Shown here: positions 25,050 to 33,144 of the stretch, piece after piece
How positions within the stretch are numbered: the stretch's first letter is position 1
Layout of the letters: every line of letters starts with the position of its first letter
DNA from: DATNPH01 sp036703315
GTDB taxonomy: Bacteria; Cyanobacteriota; Cyanobacteriia; Cyanobacteriales; Coleofasciculaceae
DNA length: 46,375 nucleotides
Assembly: GCA_036703315.1 (NCBI GenBank)
Contig: DATNPH010000085.1
Location: 1-46,375, forward strand
Direction: 5' to 3'
Position numbers and translations under genes: made by a program
Notes under the pieces: model-generated
Seen by the model: only the letters and a program-made list of their open reading frames with translations
The model's database searches: none
Told to the model about the DNA's origin: nothing

Positions 25050-25895
25050 ATGCAAGGCTCTCCTCAAAACTTAGGGACTCCAAGCGATTACCCAAGCACT
25101 ACTTCTCCTACTGTGACAGCAATGTTGCAGGCAGAAGGGAAACGGATCACAACTGTTCGCATCCTGTATTTGATAGCAGCTATAGCAATACTGATTGCGT
25201 CTTATATCCAATCCGAGATGCATCCCTTGCTGCTATTCCAGGACAGCAAGAATATGAGTACCTACCTTACTTCCTATTTTCCGCCTGATTTTACCTATTG
25301 GCGTACCTATTTAGCAGATACGCTGATCACCATCTCAATGGGAATCTGGGGAACTTTACTCGCCGCTGTGGTAGCCGTGCCACTATCGATGTTGGCATCA
25401 GAAAATGTTAGCCCCGTCTGGATTGTGCAACCCATCCGGCGATTGATGGATGCGATGCGTGCCATCAATGAGATTGTTTTTGCTTTGGTATTTGTCTCTG
25501 CTGTTGGTCTTGGCCCGTTTGCGGGTGTCTTAGCTTTGTTTATTCATACGGCTGGTATTCTTGGCAAACTCTTTTCCGAGGCAGTTGAGGCGATTGAACC
25601 TGGTCCAGTAGAAGGTATTCGTGCTACAGGGTCAAGCAAAATTCAAGAGATTATTTTTGGAGTTTTGCCACAAGTTATGCCCTTATGGACATCTTTTACT
25701 TTATACCGTTTTGAATCGAATGTCCGTTCAGCTTCTGTCTTGGGGATTGTAGGTGCAGGCGGAATTGGTGTATCTCTTTACCAAAGCTTTGGAGCATTTG
25801 AATATGGAAAAGTTTGTGCCATTTTAATCATCCTCATAGCTGCTACCACTTTGATCGATGCACTTTCGGCTAAGTTACGTAACCAGTTAATTTGA
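25050..25895 (+). CDS. phnE: Phosphonate ABC transporter permease PhnE
   Basis: Inner-membrane permease of the phosphonate importer. About 281 residues from the ATG at 25050. Several hydrophobic segments are visible, the first at about LYLIAAIAILIASYI. The conserved cytoplasmic EAA loop reads EGIRATGSSKIQEIIFGVLPQVMP, which docks to PhnC. AINEIVFALVFVSAVGLGPFAG is a family hallmark. The start is uncertain: the ATG has only a weak GGATGA site, and a TTG at 24990 would lie inside the terminator hairpin. The stop is three bases from the stop of phnF, which runs the other way. Confidence 0.93.
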   Translation: MQGSPQNLGTPSDYPSTTSPTVTAMLQAEGKRITTVRILYLIAAIAILIASYIQSEMHPLLLFQDSKNMSTYLTSYFPPDFTYWRTYLADTLITISMGIWGTLLAAVVAVPLSMLASENVSPVWIVQPIRRLMDAMRAINEIVFALVFVSAVGLGPFAGVLALFIHTAGILGKLFSEAVEAIEPGPVEGIRATGSSKIQEIIFGVLPQVMPLWTSFTLYRFESNVRSASVLGIVGAGGIGVSLYQSFGAFEYGKVCAILIILIAATTLIDALSAKLRNQLI

Positions 25896-25898
25896 TGG

Positions 25899-26618
25899 TC
25901 AAAGCGCATTTTCAAAGACTAATTCCATGCGATCGCCTCGAAAACGAGCTACTCCATACTCAATTACTCTGCCGTGCTGATCCACATTCACGGATTCTGC
26001 TAAGAGTATAGGGTGATTTAGAGGTAACTCCAGTAGCGGCGCATCTTGTCGTTTGACCATACGCGCAGAAATTCGGGTAACTCGGCGGATGTGATCGCAG
26101 TTGTAGATATCGCCTAACATTTTGGAAATTGAACAGATTTGTTGACAATGAATCAGAATGTCGGGGAATAGCGAGAGGGGAAAGTAACTGGTTGCGATGC
26201 TGATCGGTTGACCATCCGCTAAACTCAGTCGTTCCATCAGTGCTACTGGCGTTCCTACTTTAATCTCCAGTGACGAGGCAACAGCTGACTCAGCAGGAAT
26301 TTTAAGCGATCGCACTAATTTAAAACTCGCTTCGTGACCTTGAGCCTTGAGGGTTTCGTTATATCGTACACGCTTGCCTATGGGGTAGCGGATTAAAGCA
26401 TTAGCGACAAAAGTGCCACGTCCTTGGTCAACTCGTAACAATCCTTCTGCTTTGAGCAAACTAATTGCCCGGCGTAAAGTATGACGGTTGACGCTGAAGC
26501 GTAGTGAAAGCTGTTCTTCTGTCGGAAGCTTATCCCCAGGCTTGTAGATGCCGTCATTGATGTTTTGACGCAGTTCATTCGCAATCTGCACATAAACCGG
26601 ATTTTCGGAATGGTTCAT
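25899..26618 (-). CDS. phnF: GntR-family transcriptional regulator PhnF
   Basis: A 239-residue regulator of the HutC branch of GntR. The N-terminal winged helix (PVYVQIANELRQNINDGIYKPGDKLPTEEQLSLRFSVNRHTLRRA, given here in pieces of the family pattern) spans about residues 6-75. The C-terminal UTRA domain (about 95-235) binds the effector. The ATG at 26618 has a GAGAGG ribosome binding site 3 bases upstream; an upstream TTG is less likely. It is divergent from phnG across about 130 bp that contains a palindrome, and convergent with phnE. In other bacteria PhnF represses phn genes and is released by a phosphonate-related ligand or phosphate. Confidence 0.93.
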   Translation of the reverse strand: MNHSENPVYVQIANELRQNINDGIYKPGDKLPTEEQLSLRFSVNRHTLRRAISLLKAEGLLRVDQGRGTFVANALIRYPIGKRVRYNETLKAQGHEASFKLVRSLKIPAESAVASSLEIKVGTPVALMERLSLADGQPISIATSYFPLSLFPDILIHCQQICSISKMLGDIYNCDHIRRVTRISARMVKRQDAPLLELPLNHPILLAESVNVDQHGRVIEYGVARFRGDRMELVFENAL

Positions 26619-26690
26619 AGCCTCTCTACAACAAACCAATTTTCTTCTTGGAAATTTTTAAGAGACGAGGTATAGTTAGGTGAACCTTAA

Positions 26691-26710
26691 TTGTATAGAC
26701 ATCTATACAA
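26691..26710. promoter_or_regulatory. Palindromic PhnF operator between phnF and phnG
   Basis: TTGTATAGACATCTATACAA is a 9-bp perfect inverted repeat around CA. GntR/HutC-type PhnF operators have the form TGTATAGAC..CTATACA, so this is a convincing site. It lies 40-60 bp before the phnG start and 73-92 bp before phnF, so one dimer could control both. A single Pho-box-like CTTAATTG overlaps its left end (26686-26693). Confidence 0.8.
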
Positions 26711-26750
26711 CTATACGATTGGTTGAGTCTTTCAGAATAAAAGGCTGGGT

Positions 26751-27206
26751 ATGAACTCCCCTACAGAAAGACAGTTATGGATGGCAACGCTGGCAAAGGC
26801 TCCCCTAGAACAGCTGGTAAATGCGGTGAGTGCTTTAGGTGAGTTGCCGCATTACTATCACTTGCGTCCACCGGAAATTGGTTTAGCAATGGTACGCGGT
26901 CGTGCTGGTGGCACAGGTCAGCAGTTTAATTTGGGCGAGATGACTGTAACTCGCTGTGTGGTGCGGATTGACATTCCACAGGGAGAGTCGAGTGTTGGTT
27001 TTGGTTATGTAGCAGGGCGATCGCATCAACATGCTGAACTCGCTGCTGTCTGCGATGCCTTAATGCAGTTACCCAGTTGGAGACACAAACTCCAAACTCA
27101 TGTCATTGAACCGCTACAAGCTGAAGCCACCCGCCGCCAAGATATCCAAAAACGCCAAACCGCAGCGACAAAAGTGAACTTCTTTACGTTAGTTAGGGGA
27201 GAGTGA
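26751..27206 (+). CDS. phnG: C-P lyase subunit PhnG
   Basis: A 151-residue subunit of the carbon-phosphorus lyase core (PhnG2H2I2J2). With PhnI, H and L it supports transfer of the phosphonate to the ribose of ATP with release of adenine. MATLAKAPLEQL at the N terminus, the RAGGTGQQFNLGEMTVTRCVV core and GYVAGRSHQHAELAAVCDAL are family signatures. It is the first gene after the PhnF operator. phnH follows after about 80 bp containing 'agtcaaaagtc' spacer sequence. Confidence 0.96.
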   Translation: MNSPTERQLWMATLAKAPLEQLVNAVSALGELPHYYHLRPPEIGLAMVRGRAGGTGQQFNLGEMTVTRCVVRIDIPQGESSVGFGYVAGRSHQHAELAAVCDALMQLPSWRHKLQTHVIEPLQAEATRRQDIQKRQTAATKVNFFTLVRGE

Positions 27207-27286
27207 TGAAAAGTCAAAAGTCAAAAAATATCCCATGGATAAATTTGGGAACTTGACTAATGGTGCTACTTAACTCAAGGAAAAAG

Positions 27287-27895
27287 ATGATTCAAGTTCC
27301 TCAATTGCCCGGTTTTAAAAACGCTGTTCATGATGCCCAAACAACGTTTCGCAACTTGTTGGAAGCTTTGGCAAATCCTGGGAGTCAACATCAAATTACA
27401 TCCTTGAGCGAAGCACCAGTTGGGTTAAGTCCAGCTTGTGCAGCGGCTTGTCTAACCCTATTAGATCTAGAAACTCAGGTTTGGTTACAACCAACCCTGG
27501 AAGAGGAGGTAAAAAAATGGCTGCTGTTTCATACGGGATGTCGGTTTACAGATGAGCCACGAACAGCTGATTTCGCCATTATTAGTAATTGCTTATTGAT
27601 CCCCTGTTTGTCTGCGTTTAATCAAGGCACCGATGAAGAACCAGAAGCTTCAACAACGTTATTACTTCAGGTGGAGAACTTTGAATCTGAGTATCCGGTT
27701 CGGCTTACTGGGCCTGGGATTAATGGGGCGCGATCGCTCACAGTCAAAGGCTTAAGTTCCTCCTTTTGGGAGGATTTAACCAACAACGTCCAAAATTACC
27801 CATTGGGTGTCGATATCTTTCTGTTCACCACAGATACCGTCGTAGGCTTACCCCGAACCACGAAAGTAGACAGTGATGAATATTTGAAGATTTAA
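27287..27895 (+). CDS. phnH: C-P lyase subunit PhnH
   Basis: A 202-residue subunit of the C-P lyase core complex; it has a pseudo-PLP-transferase-like fold in known structures and binds as a dimer. LPGFKNAVHDAQTTFRNLLEALANPG at the N terminus is the diagnostic PhnH segment (shown here as the pattern FR.LL.A.A.PG), followed by the FWGVD-like ANNVQNYPLGVDIFLF end. I chose the ATG at 27287, preceded by AAGGAA. A possible ATG at 27260 would add nine residues and has no ribosome binding site. Confidence 0.95.
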   Translation: MIQVPQLPGFKNAVHDAQTTFRNLLEALANPGSQHQITSLSEAPVGLSPACAAACLTLLDLETQVWLQPTLEEEVKKWLLFHTGCRFTDEPRTADFAIISNCLLIPCLSAFNQGTDEEPEASTTLLLQVENFESEYPVRLTGPGINGARSLTVKGLSSSFWEDLTNNVQNYPLGVDIFLFTTDTVVGLPRTTKVDSDEYLKI

Positions 27896-27939
27896 ATCAA
27901 CCTACTAACTTTCAACCTTCAACCTTCTTTCTTTTTAAT

Positions 27940-29148
27940 ATGCCTTATGTAGCCGTTAAAGGTGGAGAACAAGCGATCGCCAATGCTGAGACTTTACTGC
28001 AAGCTCAGCGTCGAGGCGATCCGAACATTCCAGAACTTACTCTAGAGCAAATTGAGCAACAACTGGGGCTAGCTGTAGACCGGGTGATGTGCGAAGGAAG
28101 CTTATATGATCGGGAACTAGCGGCGCTTGCAATCAAGCAATCACGCGGAGACTTGGTAGAAGCCATCTTTCTCTTACGTGCTTATCGCACAACTTTACCT
28201 CGTTTCTACTTGACTAAGCCGATAGATACAAGCGGGATGACTATTGAGCGCCGCATCTCGGCAATATTCAAAGATGTTCCAGGTGGTCAATGTCTTGGTT
28301 CTACCTTCGATTACACCCATCGATTAATTGACTTCAAACTAGCAGCAGAAGGCGATGTCCCAGTTGCAGCTCAACAAGACTACGAAGCGGAAGCGACACC
28401 ACGAGTCATTGATACGTTAGGGCAAGAAGGGTTGATTCAGGAGGAAATCGCCGATGATAGCCAGCCAGTATTTGACCTGACTCGCCAACCGTTGACCTTC
28501 CCAGCAGGACGTGATGCACGACTGCAAAATTTAGCGAGAGCTGATGAAGGTTTTCTACTTTCCTTAGCTTATTCGACTCAACGAGGGTATGGCAGAAATC
28601 ATCCCTTTGCAGGTGAAATTCGGATGGGTGAAGTGGAGGTGGTGATTTGTCCAGAAGAGTTGGGATTTGAAGTAGCGATCGCAGATATCACCGTAACCGA
28701 AGTGCAAATGGTGAATCAATTTACTGGCAGTAAAAAAATGCCGCCACAGTTCACACGCGGATACGGATTGACTTTTGGATATAACGAGCGCAAAGCGATG
28801 TCAATGGCATTGGTAGATCGGGCGATGCGTGCTGAGGAGTTTGGGGAAGAAACCCAAGGTGCAGCCCAAAATATTGAGTTTGTAATGTACCACTCTGATA
28901 ACGTTGAAGCTCAAGGTTTTGTACAGCATTTGAAACTACCGCATTACATTGATTTTCAAGCAGAACTCAATCTGGTTCGCAAAATGCACCAGGAGCAAGC
29001 CAAGGATCATGCTTCAGAGGGTAATGGTAATGGGTTAGCCAATCCCCCTCATCCCTCACCCCCTTCTCCCCTGGTGGGAGAAGGGGAACCAAAAATGAAT
29101 CGGGCGCTCAATCTTTTACAGGAGAAGTTAGAGCATGTTGAATCCTGA
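27940..29148 (+). CDS. phnI: C-P lyase subunit PhnI with repeat-derived tail
   Basis: A 402-residue C-P lyase subunit that, with PhnG, H and L, catalyses the nucleosidase step making ribose 1-methylphosphonate 5-triphosphate or its analogue. YVAVKGGEQAIANAE starts the protein. RGYGRNHPFAGEIRMG and GYGLTFGYNERKAMSMALVDRAM are conserved. Near residues 366-383 the protein has a Pro-rich stretch (NPPHPSPPSPLVGEGEP) encoded by a palindromic repeat at 29041-29090; it then rejoins NRALNLLQEKLE, so the repeat is an in-frame insertion in the C-terminal tail. The gene overlaps phnJ by 14 bp. Confidence 0.95.
   Translation: MPYVAVKGGEQAIANAETLLQAQRRGDPNIPELTLEQIEQQLGLAVDRVMCEGSLYDRELAALAIKQSRGDLVEAIFLLRAYRTTLPRFYLTKPIDTSGMTIERRISAIFKDVPGGQCLGSTFDYTHRLIDFKLAAEGDVPVAAQQDYEAEATPRVIDTLGQEGLIQEEIADDSQPVFDLTRQPLTFPAGRDARLQNLARADEGFLLSLAYSTQRGYGRNHPFAGEIRMGEVEVVICPEELGFEVAIADITVTEVQMVNQFTGSKKMPPQFTRGYGLTFGYNERKAMSMALVDRAMRAEEFGEETQGAAQNIEFVMYHSDNVEAQGFVQHLKLPHYIDFQAELNLVRKMHQEQAKDHASEGNGNGLANPPHPSPPSPLVGEGEPKMNRALNLLQEKLEHVES
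29051..29090. repeat. Palindromic repeat inserted in phnI
   Basis: CCCCTTCTCCC at 29060-29070 and GGGAGAAGGGG at 29076-29086 form a perfect 11-bp stem with loop CTGGT. It belongs to the 'cccttctcccctggtgggagaagggg' type of cyanobacterial interspersed repeats normally found between genes. Here it sits in frame inside phnI. Confidence 0.8.
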
Positions 29149-30115
29149 AAACAATGGTAACGTTAGTTCAACAAATGATTTTTCAAGAGACCAATTTGAC
29201 CATTTAAAGTCAAATACAGGGTTTAATTTTGCCTACCTAGATGAGCAAACCAAACGCTCAATTCGCCGCTCATTGCTCAAGGCAGTTGCTATTCCCGGAC
29301 ATCAAATTTCCTTTGGCTCTAGAGAGATGCCGATGTCTTATGGCTGGGGTACTGGTGGTATTCAGGTTACAGCCTCAATCATTGGCAAAAACGATGTACT
29401 GAAAGTAATTGATCAGGGTGCAGACGATACCACAAATGCTGTAAATATACGTCGATTCTTTGCCAAAGTTTGTGGTATTGAGACAACGGAAAGCACCAGC
29501 AAAGCAACTATTATTCAAACTCGCCATCGTATTCCAGAAACACCCTTGCGAGAGGGACAAATTATGGTTTATCAGGTGCCAATTCCTGAACCTTTGCGCT
29601 GGTTACACTCTTCTCAGACAGAAACTCGCAAAATGCATGGGCTAGAGGAATATGGGGCAATGTACGTGAAACTCTATGAAGACATTACTCAGCATGGTCA
29701 TATCGCTACTTCATATGATTATCCGGTTATGGTGCATGAGCGATATCTAATGAGTCCTAGCCCGATTCCCCGATTTGATAACCCAAAGATGACGATGAAT
29801 CCTGCCCTACAACTGTTTGGTGCTGGACGAGAAAAACGTATTTATGCAATACCACCTTATACAAAAGTAAAAAGCTTAGATTTTGAGGATTACCCATTTA
29901 CGGTTGAGCGCTGGAACAAAGCCTGTGAGTTTTGCGGTTCAAAAGATAGTTACTTAGATGAAGTTGTGCTGGATAACCAGGGCAACCGGATGTGGATTTG
30001 TTCTGATACTGATTACTGTAATCAGCATCAGTTGTCTGTTGCTAACCAAAATGGCAAACGAACTATAGACCTGTTGCAAAAGCCAAAAGATAACCCCCCT
30101 AGCTCCCCTCACTAA
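29135..30115 (+). CDS. phnJ: C-P lyase radical SAM subunit PhnJ
   Basis: The catalytic subunit that cleaves the C-P bond. It uses a 4Fe-4S cluster and S-adenosylmethionine to release the alkane and form ribose 1,2-cyclic phosphate 5-phosphate. 326 residues. The four cysteines of the cluster/active site are Cys264, Cys267, Cys289 and Cys295. Their spacing (CX2CX21CX5C) equals that of the E. coli enzyme. FNFAYLDEQTKRSIRRSLLKAVAIPGHQ starts the conserved core (pattern: GFNFAYLDEQTKR). The final residues (DNPPSSPH) are encoded by the spacer repeat that begins before the stop. The ATG overlaps phnI and has GGAGAA upstream. Confidence 0.97.
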   Translation: MLNPENNGNVSSTNDFSRDQFDHLKSNTGFNFAYLDEQTKRSIRRSLLKAVAIPGHQISFGSREMPMSYGWGTGGIQVTASIIGKNDVLKVIDQGADDTTNAVNIRRFFAKVCGIETTESTSKATIIQTRHRIPETPLREGQIMVYQVPIPEPLRWLHSSQTETRKMHGLEEYGAMYVKLYEDITQHGHIATSYDYPVMVHERYLMSPSPIPRFDNPKMTMNPALQLFGAGREKRIYAIPPYTKVKSLDFEDYPFTVERWNKACEFCGSKDSYLDEVVLDNQGNRMWICSDTDYCNQHQLSVANQNGKRTIDLLQKPKDNPPSSPH

Positions 30116-30200
30116 GGAGGGAATACAAGGAGGAACTTTGGTTCTTGAGGGAAGTTAGCTCCCTCCCCTTAATAAGGGGAAGGCTGGGGAGGGGTCTAGA
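30091..30200. repeat. Interspersed repeat spanning the end of phnJ
   Basis: A roughly 110-bp 'cccctcccc' type repeat. It contains GAGGGA/TCCCTC (30147-30152 and 30160-30165) and TCCCCTTA/TAAGGGGA (30164-30171 and 30173-30180). Its first 20 or so bases supply the last codons of phnJ. The rest fills the phnJ-phnK gap. Confidence 0.7.
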
Positions 30201-30243
30201 AATATTGTTGAATAACAGACAGAAATCTGATAGCTAAACGCTA

Positions 30244-31020
30244 ATGATGAAACCTTTACTTACAGTTAATCAGTTACACAAAAGTTTTGGTTCAATACGA
30301 GCCTGTGACAAAGTCTCTTTTGATCTCTACCCTGGTCAAGTCCTTGGAATTGTTGGTGAGTCGGGTTCTGGCAAAACCACGCTGCTCAATTGTCTTGCTG
30401 GTCATATGGCAGTAGATGCAGGAGCGATCGCTTATCGTAGCAGCAAAGATGAAATTTTCGAGTTTTCCAAGCTTTCAGAGGCTCGTCAACGCCAATTGAT
30501 GCGCACAGAATGGGGCTTTGTTCATCAAAACCCTCGTGATGGACTGCGGATGCGAGTGAGTGCAGGGGGAAATATTGGCGATCGCTTAATGGATATTGGT
30601 ATCCGTCACTATGGCAAGATTCGTGCCAGTGCATCGCACTGGCTTGAGGAAGTAGAAATTGCACCCGACAGAATAGATGATTTGCCCAGCACCTTTTCTG
30701 GAGGAATGCAGCAACGCTTGCAATTAGCTCGTGTTTTGGTCAGTCAACCACGTTTAGTTTTAATGGATGAGCCAACGGGTGGTTTAGATGTCTCTGTGCA
30801 GGCGCGTTTGCTGGACTTGATTCGCAATTTAGTCCGTAACCTTCATCTGAGCGTCATCTTGGTAACGCACGACATAGGAGTAGTAAGATTACTCGCCCAT
30901 CGCCTGATTGTGATGCAAAAAGGACAAATCGTAGAACAGGGACTCACCGATCAGGTGTTGGATGATCCGCGTCATCCGTATACCCAGTTGTTAGTGGCTT
31001 CAGCCTTGTCTGCATTTTAG
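30244..31020 (+). CDS. phnK: C-P lyase ATP-binding protein PhnK
   Basis: A 258-residue ABC-type ATPase that binds the C-P lyase core rather than a membrane permease. Walker A is GESGSGKTT near residue 40, the signature is FSGGMQQRLQLARVL, Walker B is LMDEPTGGLDVSVQ, and the H-loop is VTHDIGVV. The C-terminal DDPRHPYTQLLV recalls oligopeptide-transporter ATPases, which are the closest transport relatives. It follows phnJ after a repeat-filled 128-bp gap, and phnL follows 76 bp later. Confidence 0.95.
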   Translation: MMKPLLTVNQLHKSFGSIRACDKVSFDLYPGQVLGIVGESGSGKTTLLNCLAGHMAVDAGAIAYRSSKDEIFEFSKLSEARQRQLMRTEWGFVHQNPRDGLRMRVSAGGNIGDRLMDIGIRHYGKIRASASHWLEEVEIAPDRIDDLPSTFSGGMQQRLQLARVLVSQPRLVLMDEPTGGLDVSVQARLLDLIRNLVRNLHLSVILVTHDIGVVRLLAHRLIVMQKGQIVEQGLTDQVLDDPRHPYTQLLVASALSAF

Positions 31021-31096
31021 CCCGCCTTAAACAGGGGGAACAAGACAGCACTAATTGGTAACGAATGCCTTGTGAACAATTAGCAGCATTTAATAT

Positions 31097-31813
31097 ATGA
31101 TGAGGACCACACTTGCCACCTGTACAGAAACTCTCCTAAAAGCTGATGCTCTCTACAAAAGCTTTACTTTGCATACACAAGGTGGAGTTCGTTTATCTGT
31201 TTTAGAAGGAATATCTTTTGAAATTAAAGTCGGTGAATGTGTAGCCCTAACGGGTGCAAGTGGTTCTGGTAAATCCACCTTTATGCGCTGTCTGTATGGC
31301 AATTATCGGGTAGATAGCGGCGCAATTTGGGTCAAACATGAAGGCGAGTGGGTGGATTTAACTCGCACTGAATCTCATCAGTTACTAAATATTCGTCAGA
31401 GAACTATTGGTTATGTCAGTCAGTTTTTGCGAGTAATTCCACGGGTTGCAGCTTTGGATGTAGCGGCTGAACCTTTACTGGAACTCGGTATAGAACTAGC
31501 TGAGGCTCGCGAAAAAGCGGCTCAGATGTTTGCCCGTCTGAACTTACCAGAGCGTTTGTGGAGTGTTTCACCAACCACTTTTTCTGGAGGAGAAAAACAA
31601 CGGGTTAATATAGCCCGTGCATTATTGGTCAATTATCCAATTTTTCTACTGGATGAACCAACTTCAGCGTTAGATGCTACCAATCGCCAAGTTGTGATTG
31701 ACTTGCTGCAAGAACGAAAGGCAGCAGGTTGCGCCATGATTGGCATTTTTCATGATGATGAGGTACTAACACAAGTCTGCGATCGCCAACTGATTTTTGG
31801 AAATAGTCACTAA
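31097..31813 (+). CDS. phnL: C-P lyase ATP-binding protein PhnL
   Basis: A 238-residue ABC-type ATPase partner of PhnG, H and I. Walker A is GASGSGKST, the signature FSGGEKQRVNIARALL, Walker B FLLDEPTSALDATNR, and the switch His lies in GIFHDDEV. VSQFLRVIPRVAALDVVAEPL-type sequence (here VSQFLRVIPRVAALDVAAEP) is the PhnL hallmark. It is followed by phnM after 18 bp, so the two are probably translated from one message. Confidence 0.95.
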   Translation: MMRTTLATCTETLLKADALYKSFTLHTQGGVRLSVLEGISFEIKVGECVALTGASGSGKSTFMRCLYGNYRVDSGAIWVKHEGEWVDLTRTESHQLLNIRQRTIGYVSQFLRVIPRVAALDVAAEPLLELGIELAEAREKAAQMFARLNLPERLWSVSPTTFSGGEKQRVNIARALLVNYPIFLLDEPTSALDATNRQVVIDLLQERKAAGCAMIGIFHDDEVLTQVCDRQLIFGNSH

Positions 31814-31831
31814 CTCTTAGCCATCAGCCAT

Positions 31832-32968
31832 ATGAATGAAAAAATTTACACAAATTATCGTCTCCAACTGCCAGATGAAGAGGTAGTTGGAACACTTGTA
31901 GTTAGAGATGGTTTAATTGCTGATATTCAGCCAGATGTAACCTTTACGGGTCAAGATGGTCAGGGGGATTATCTTATGCCCGGACTGATTGAACTTCACA
32001 CAGATAACCTAGAAAGATGTATGTCTCCCCGCCCTGGTATTCAATGGCCCATGGAGTCAGCTGTTGTGTTTCATGACAGGCAGTTAGTCAGTGCAGGAGT
32101 GACGACGGTTTATGACGCGATCGCACTTGGTGATGTCTTTCCTACTTCTCTACGGATGACTCATTTCGGTGGGATGATTGATGCTCTCCATCAAGGACAA
32201 CTAGCGGGTCGTTTTGCTGCCGATCATCGGCTACATTTACGCTGCGAAGTTTCTTATAAAGATGTTCTTGCTGTTACACAAGACTATATAGACAATCCCC
32301 TGTTATCGCTGATTTCTCTAATGGATCACACTCCTGGTCAACGTCAGTTTGTCAATATTGAAAAGTACAAGGAATATTACACCGGTAAGCACGGAGTCCC
32401 CGCTTCTAAAATGGAAGCTTATATTCAGCAACGGCAACTAGAACAACAACAGTATGGAGAGGAAAATACAGTAAATTTAGTTAAGCTTGCCAAGTCGAAA
32501 AATGTTGCGATCGCTAGTCACGATGATGCTACAGCTGCCCATGTCCAAGAAGCCATAGAGAACGGAGCAACTATTGCTGAGTTTCCTACAACTCTAGAAG
32601 CTGCCGCTGAAGCCCACAAACAGAGACTGAACGTTTTAATGGGAGCACCAAATATTGTTTTGGGGGGTTCCCACTCCGGTAACATTTCAGCGATGGAGTT
32701 AATGCAAAAAAATCAGGTAGATATCTTATCTTCTGATTATGCCCCACATAGCCTTTTACAAGCAATTTTTATTATTGCCCAAAAGATGGCTAAGCCACTT
32801 TATGAAGCGATGAAGTTAGTAACCCGTAATCCAGCCAATGCCGTGAACTTATTCCACGATAGAGGCAGTCTTGAGGTTGGAAAACGAGCTGACTTAATAA
32901 CTGTGCATGATGACGGTATTGTGCCTCGCTTAACTTCAGTAATTGTGCAAGGTCGCCGTGTTGCTTAA
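31832..32968 (+). CDS. phnM: RPn triphosphate diphosphatase PhnM
   Basis: A 378-residue amidohydrolase-superfamily enzyme that removes pyrophosphate from alpha-D-ribose 1-methylphosphonate 5-triphosphate. The first metal motif IELHTDN gives His56 and Asp58. Later motifs are LISLMDHTPGQRQ, IASHDDAT, GAPNIVLGGSHSGN and DILSSDYAPHSLL, all typical of E. coli-type PhnM. It follows phnL by 18 bp. The next gene encodes a divergent relative, separated by a MITE-like repeat. Confidence 0.95.
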   Translation: MNEKIYTNYRLQLPDEEVVGTLVVRDGLIADIQPDVTFTGQDGQGDYLMPGLIELHTDNLERCMSPRPGIQWPMESAVVFHDRQLVSAGVTTVYDAIALGDVFPTSLRMTHFGGMIDALHQGQLAGRFAADHRLHLRCEVSYKDVLAVTQDYIDNPLLSLISLMDHTPGQRQFVNIEKYKEYYTGKHGVPASKMEAYIQQRQLEQQQYGEENTVNLVKLAKSKNVAIASHDDATAAHVQEAIENGATIAEFPTTLEAAAEAHKQRLNVLMGAPNIVLGGSHSGNISAMELMQKNQVDILSSDYAPHSLLQAIFIIAQKMAKPLYEAMKLVTRNPANAVNLFHDRGSLEVGKRADLITVHDDGIVPRLTSVIVQGRRVA

Positions 32969-33073
32969 TATAGCAAAAGGCAGAGGGCAGACGGCAGAAG
33001 GCAGAAGGAAAAAGATTGACGGGTCTTGGTTTCAGTATCTTCCTTTGTCCTAACATTTATGGCGACAGCTATA
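32969..33073 (+). repeat. MITE-like repeat, copy B
   Basis: A 105-bp element bounded by TATAGC (32969-32974) and GCTATA (33068-33073), starting one base after the phnM stop. It shares the GGCAGAGGGCAGA run and the TCCTAACATTTATGGCGACA right end with copies A and C. It separates the two phnM-like genes. Confidence 0.75.
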
Positions 33074-33144
33074 GTTAAGCTCATCCCACACAGAAATGAC
33101 GTGAGATGCAAGGGTTAGGGGTTAGTTGTTAACCAAAAACTAAA

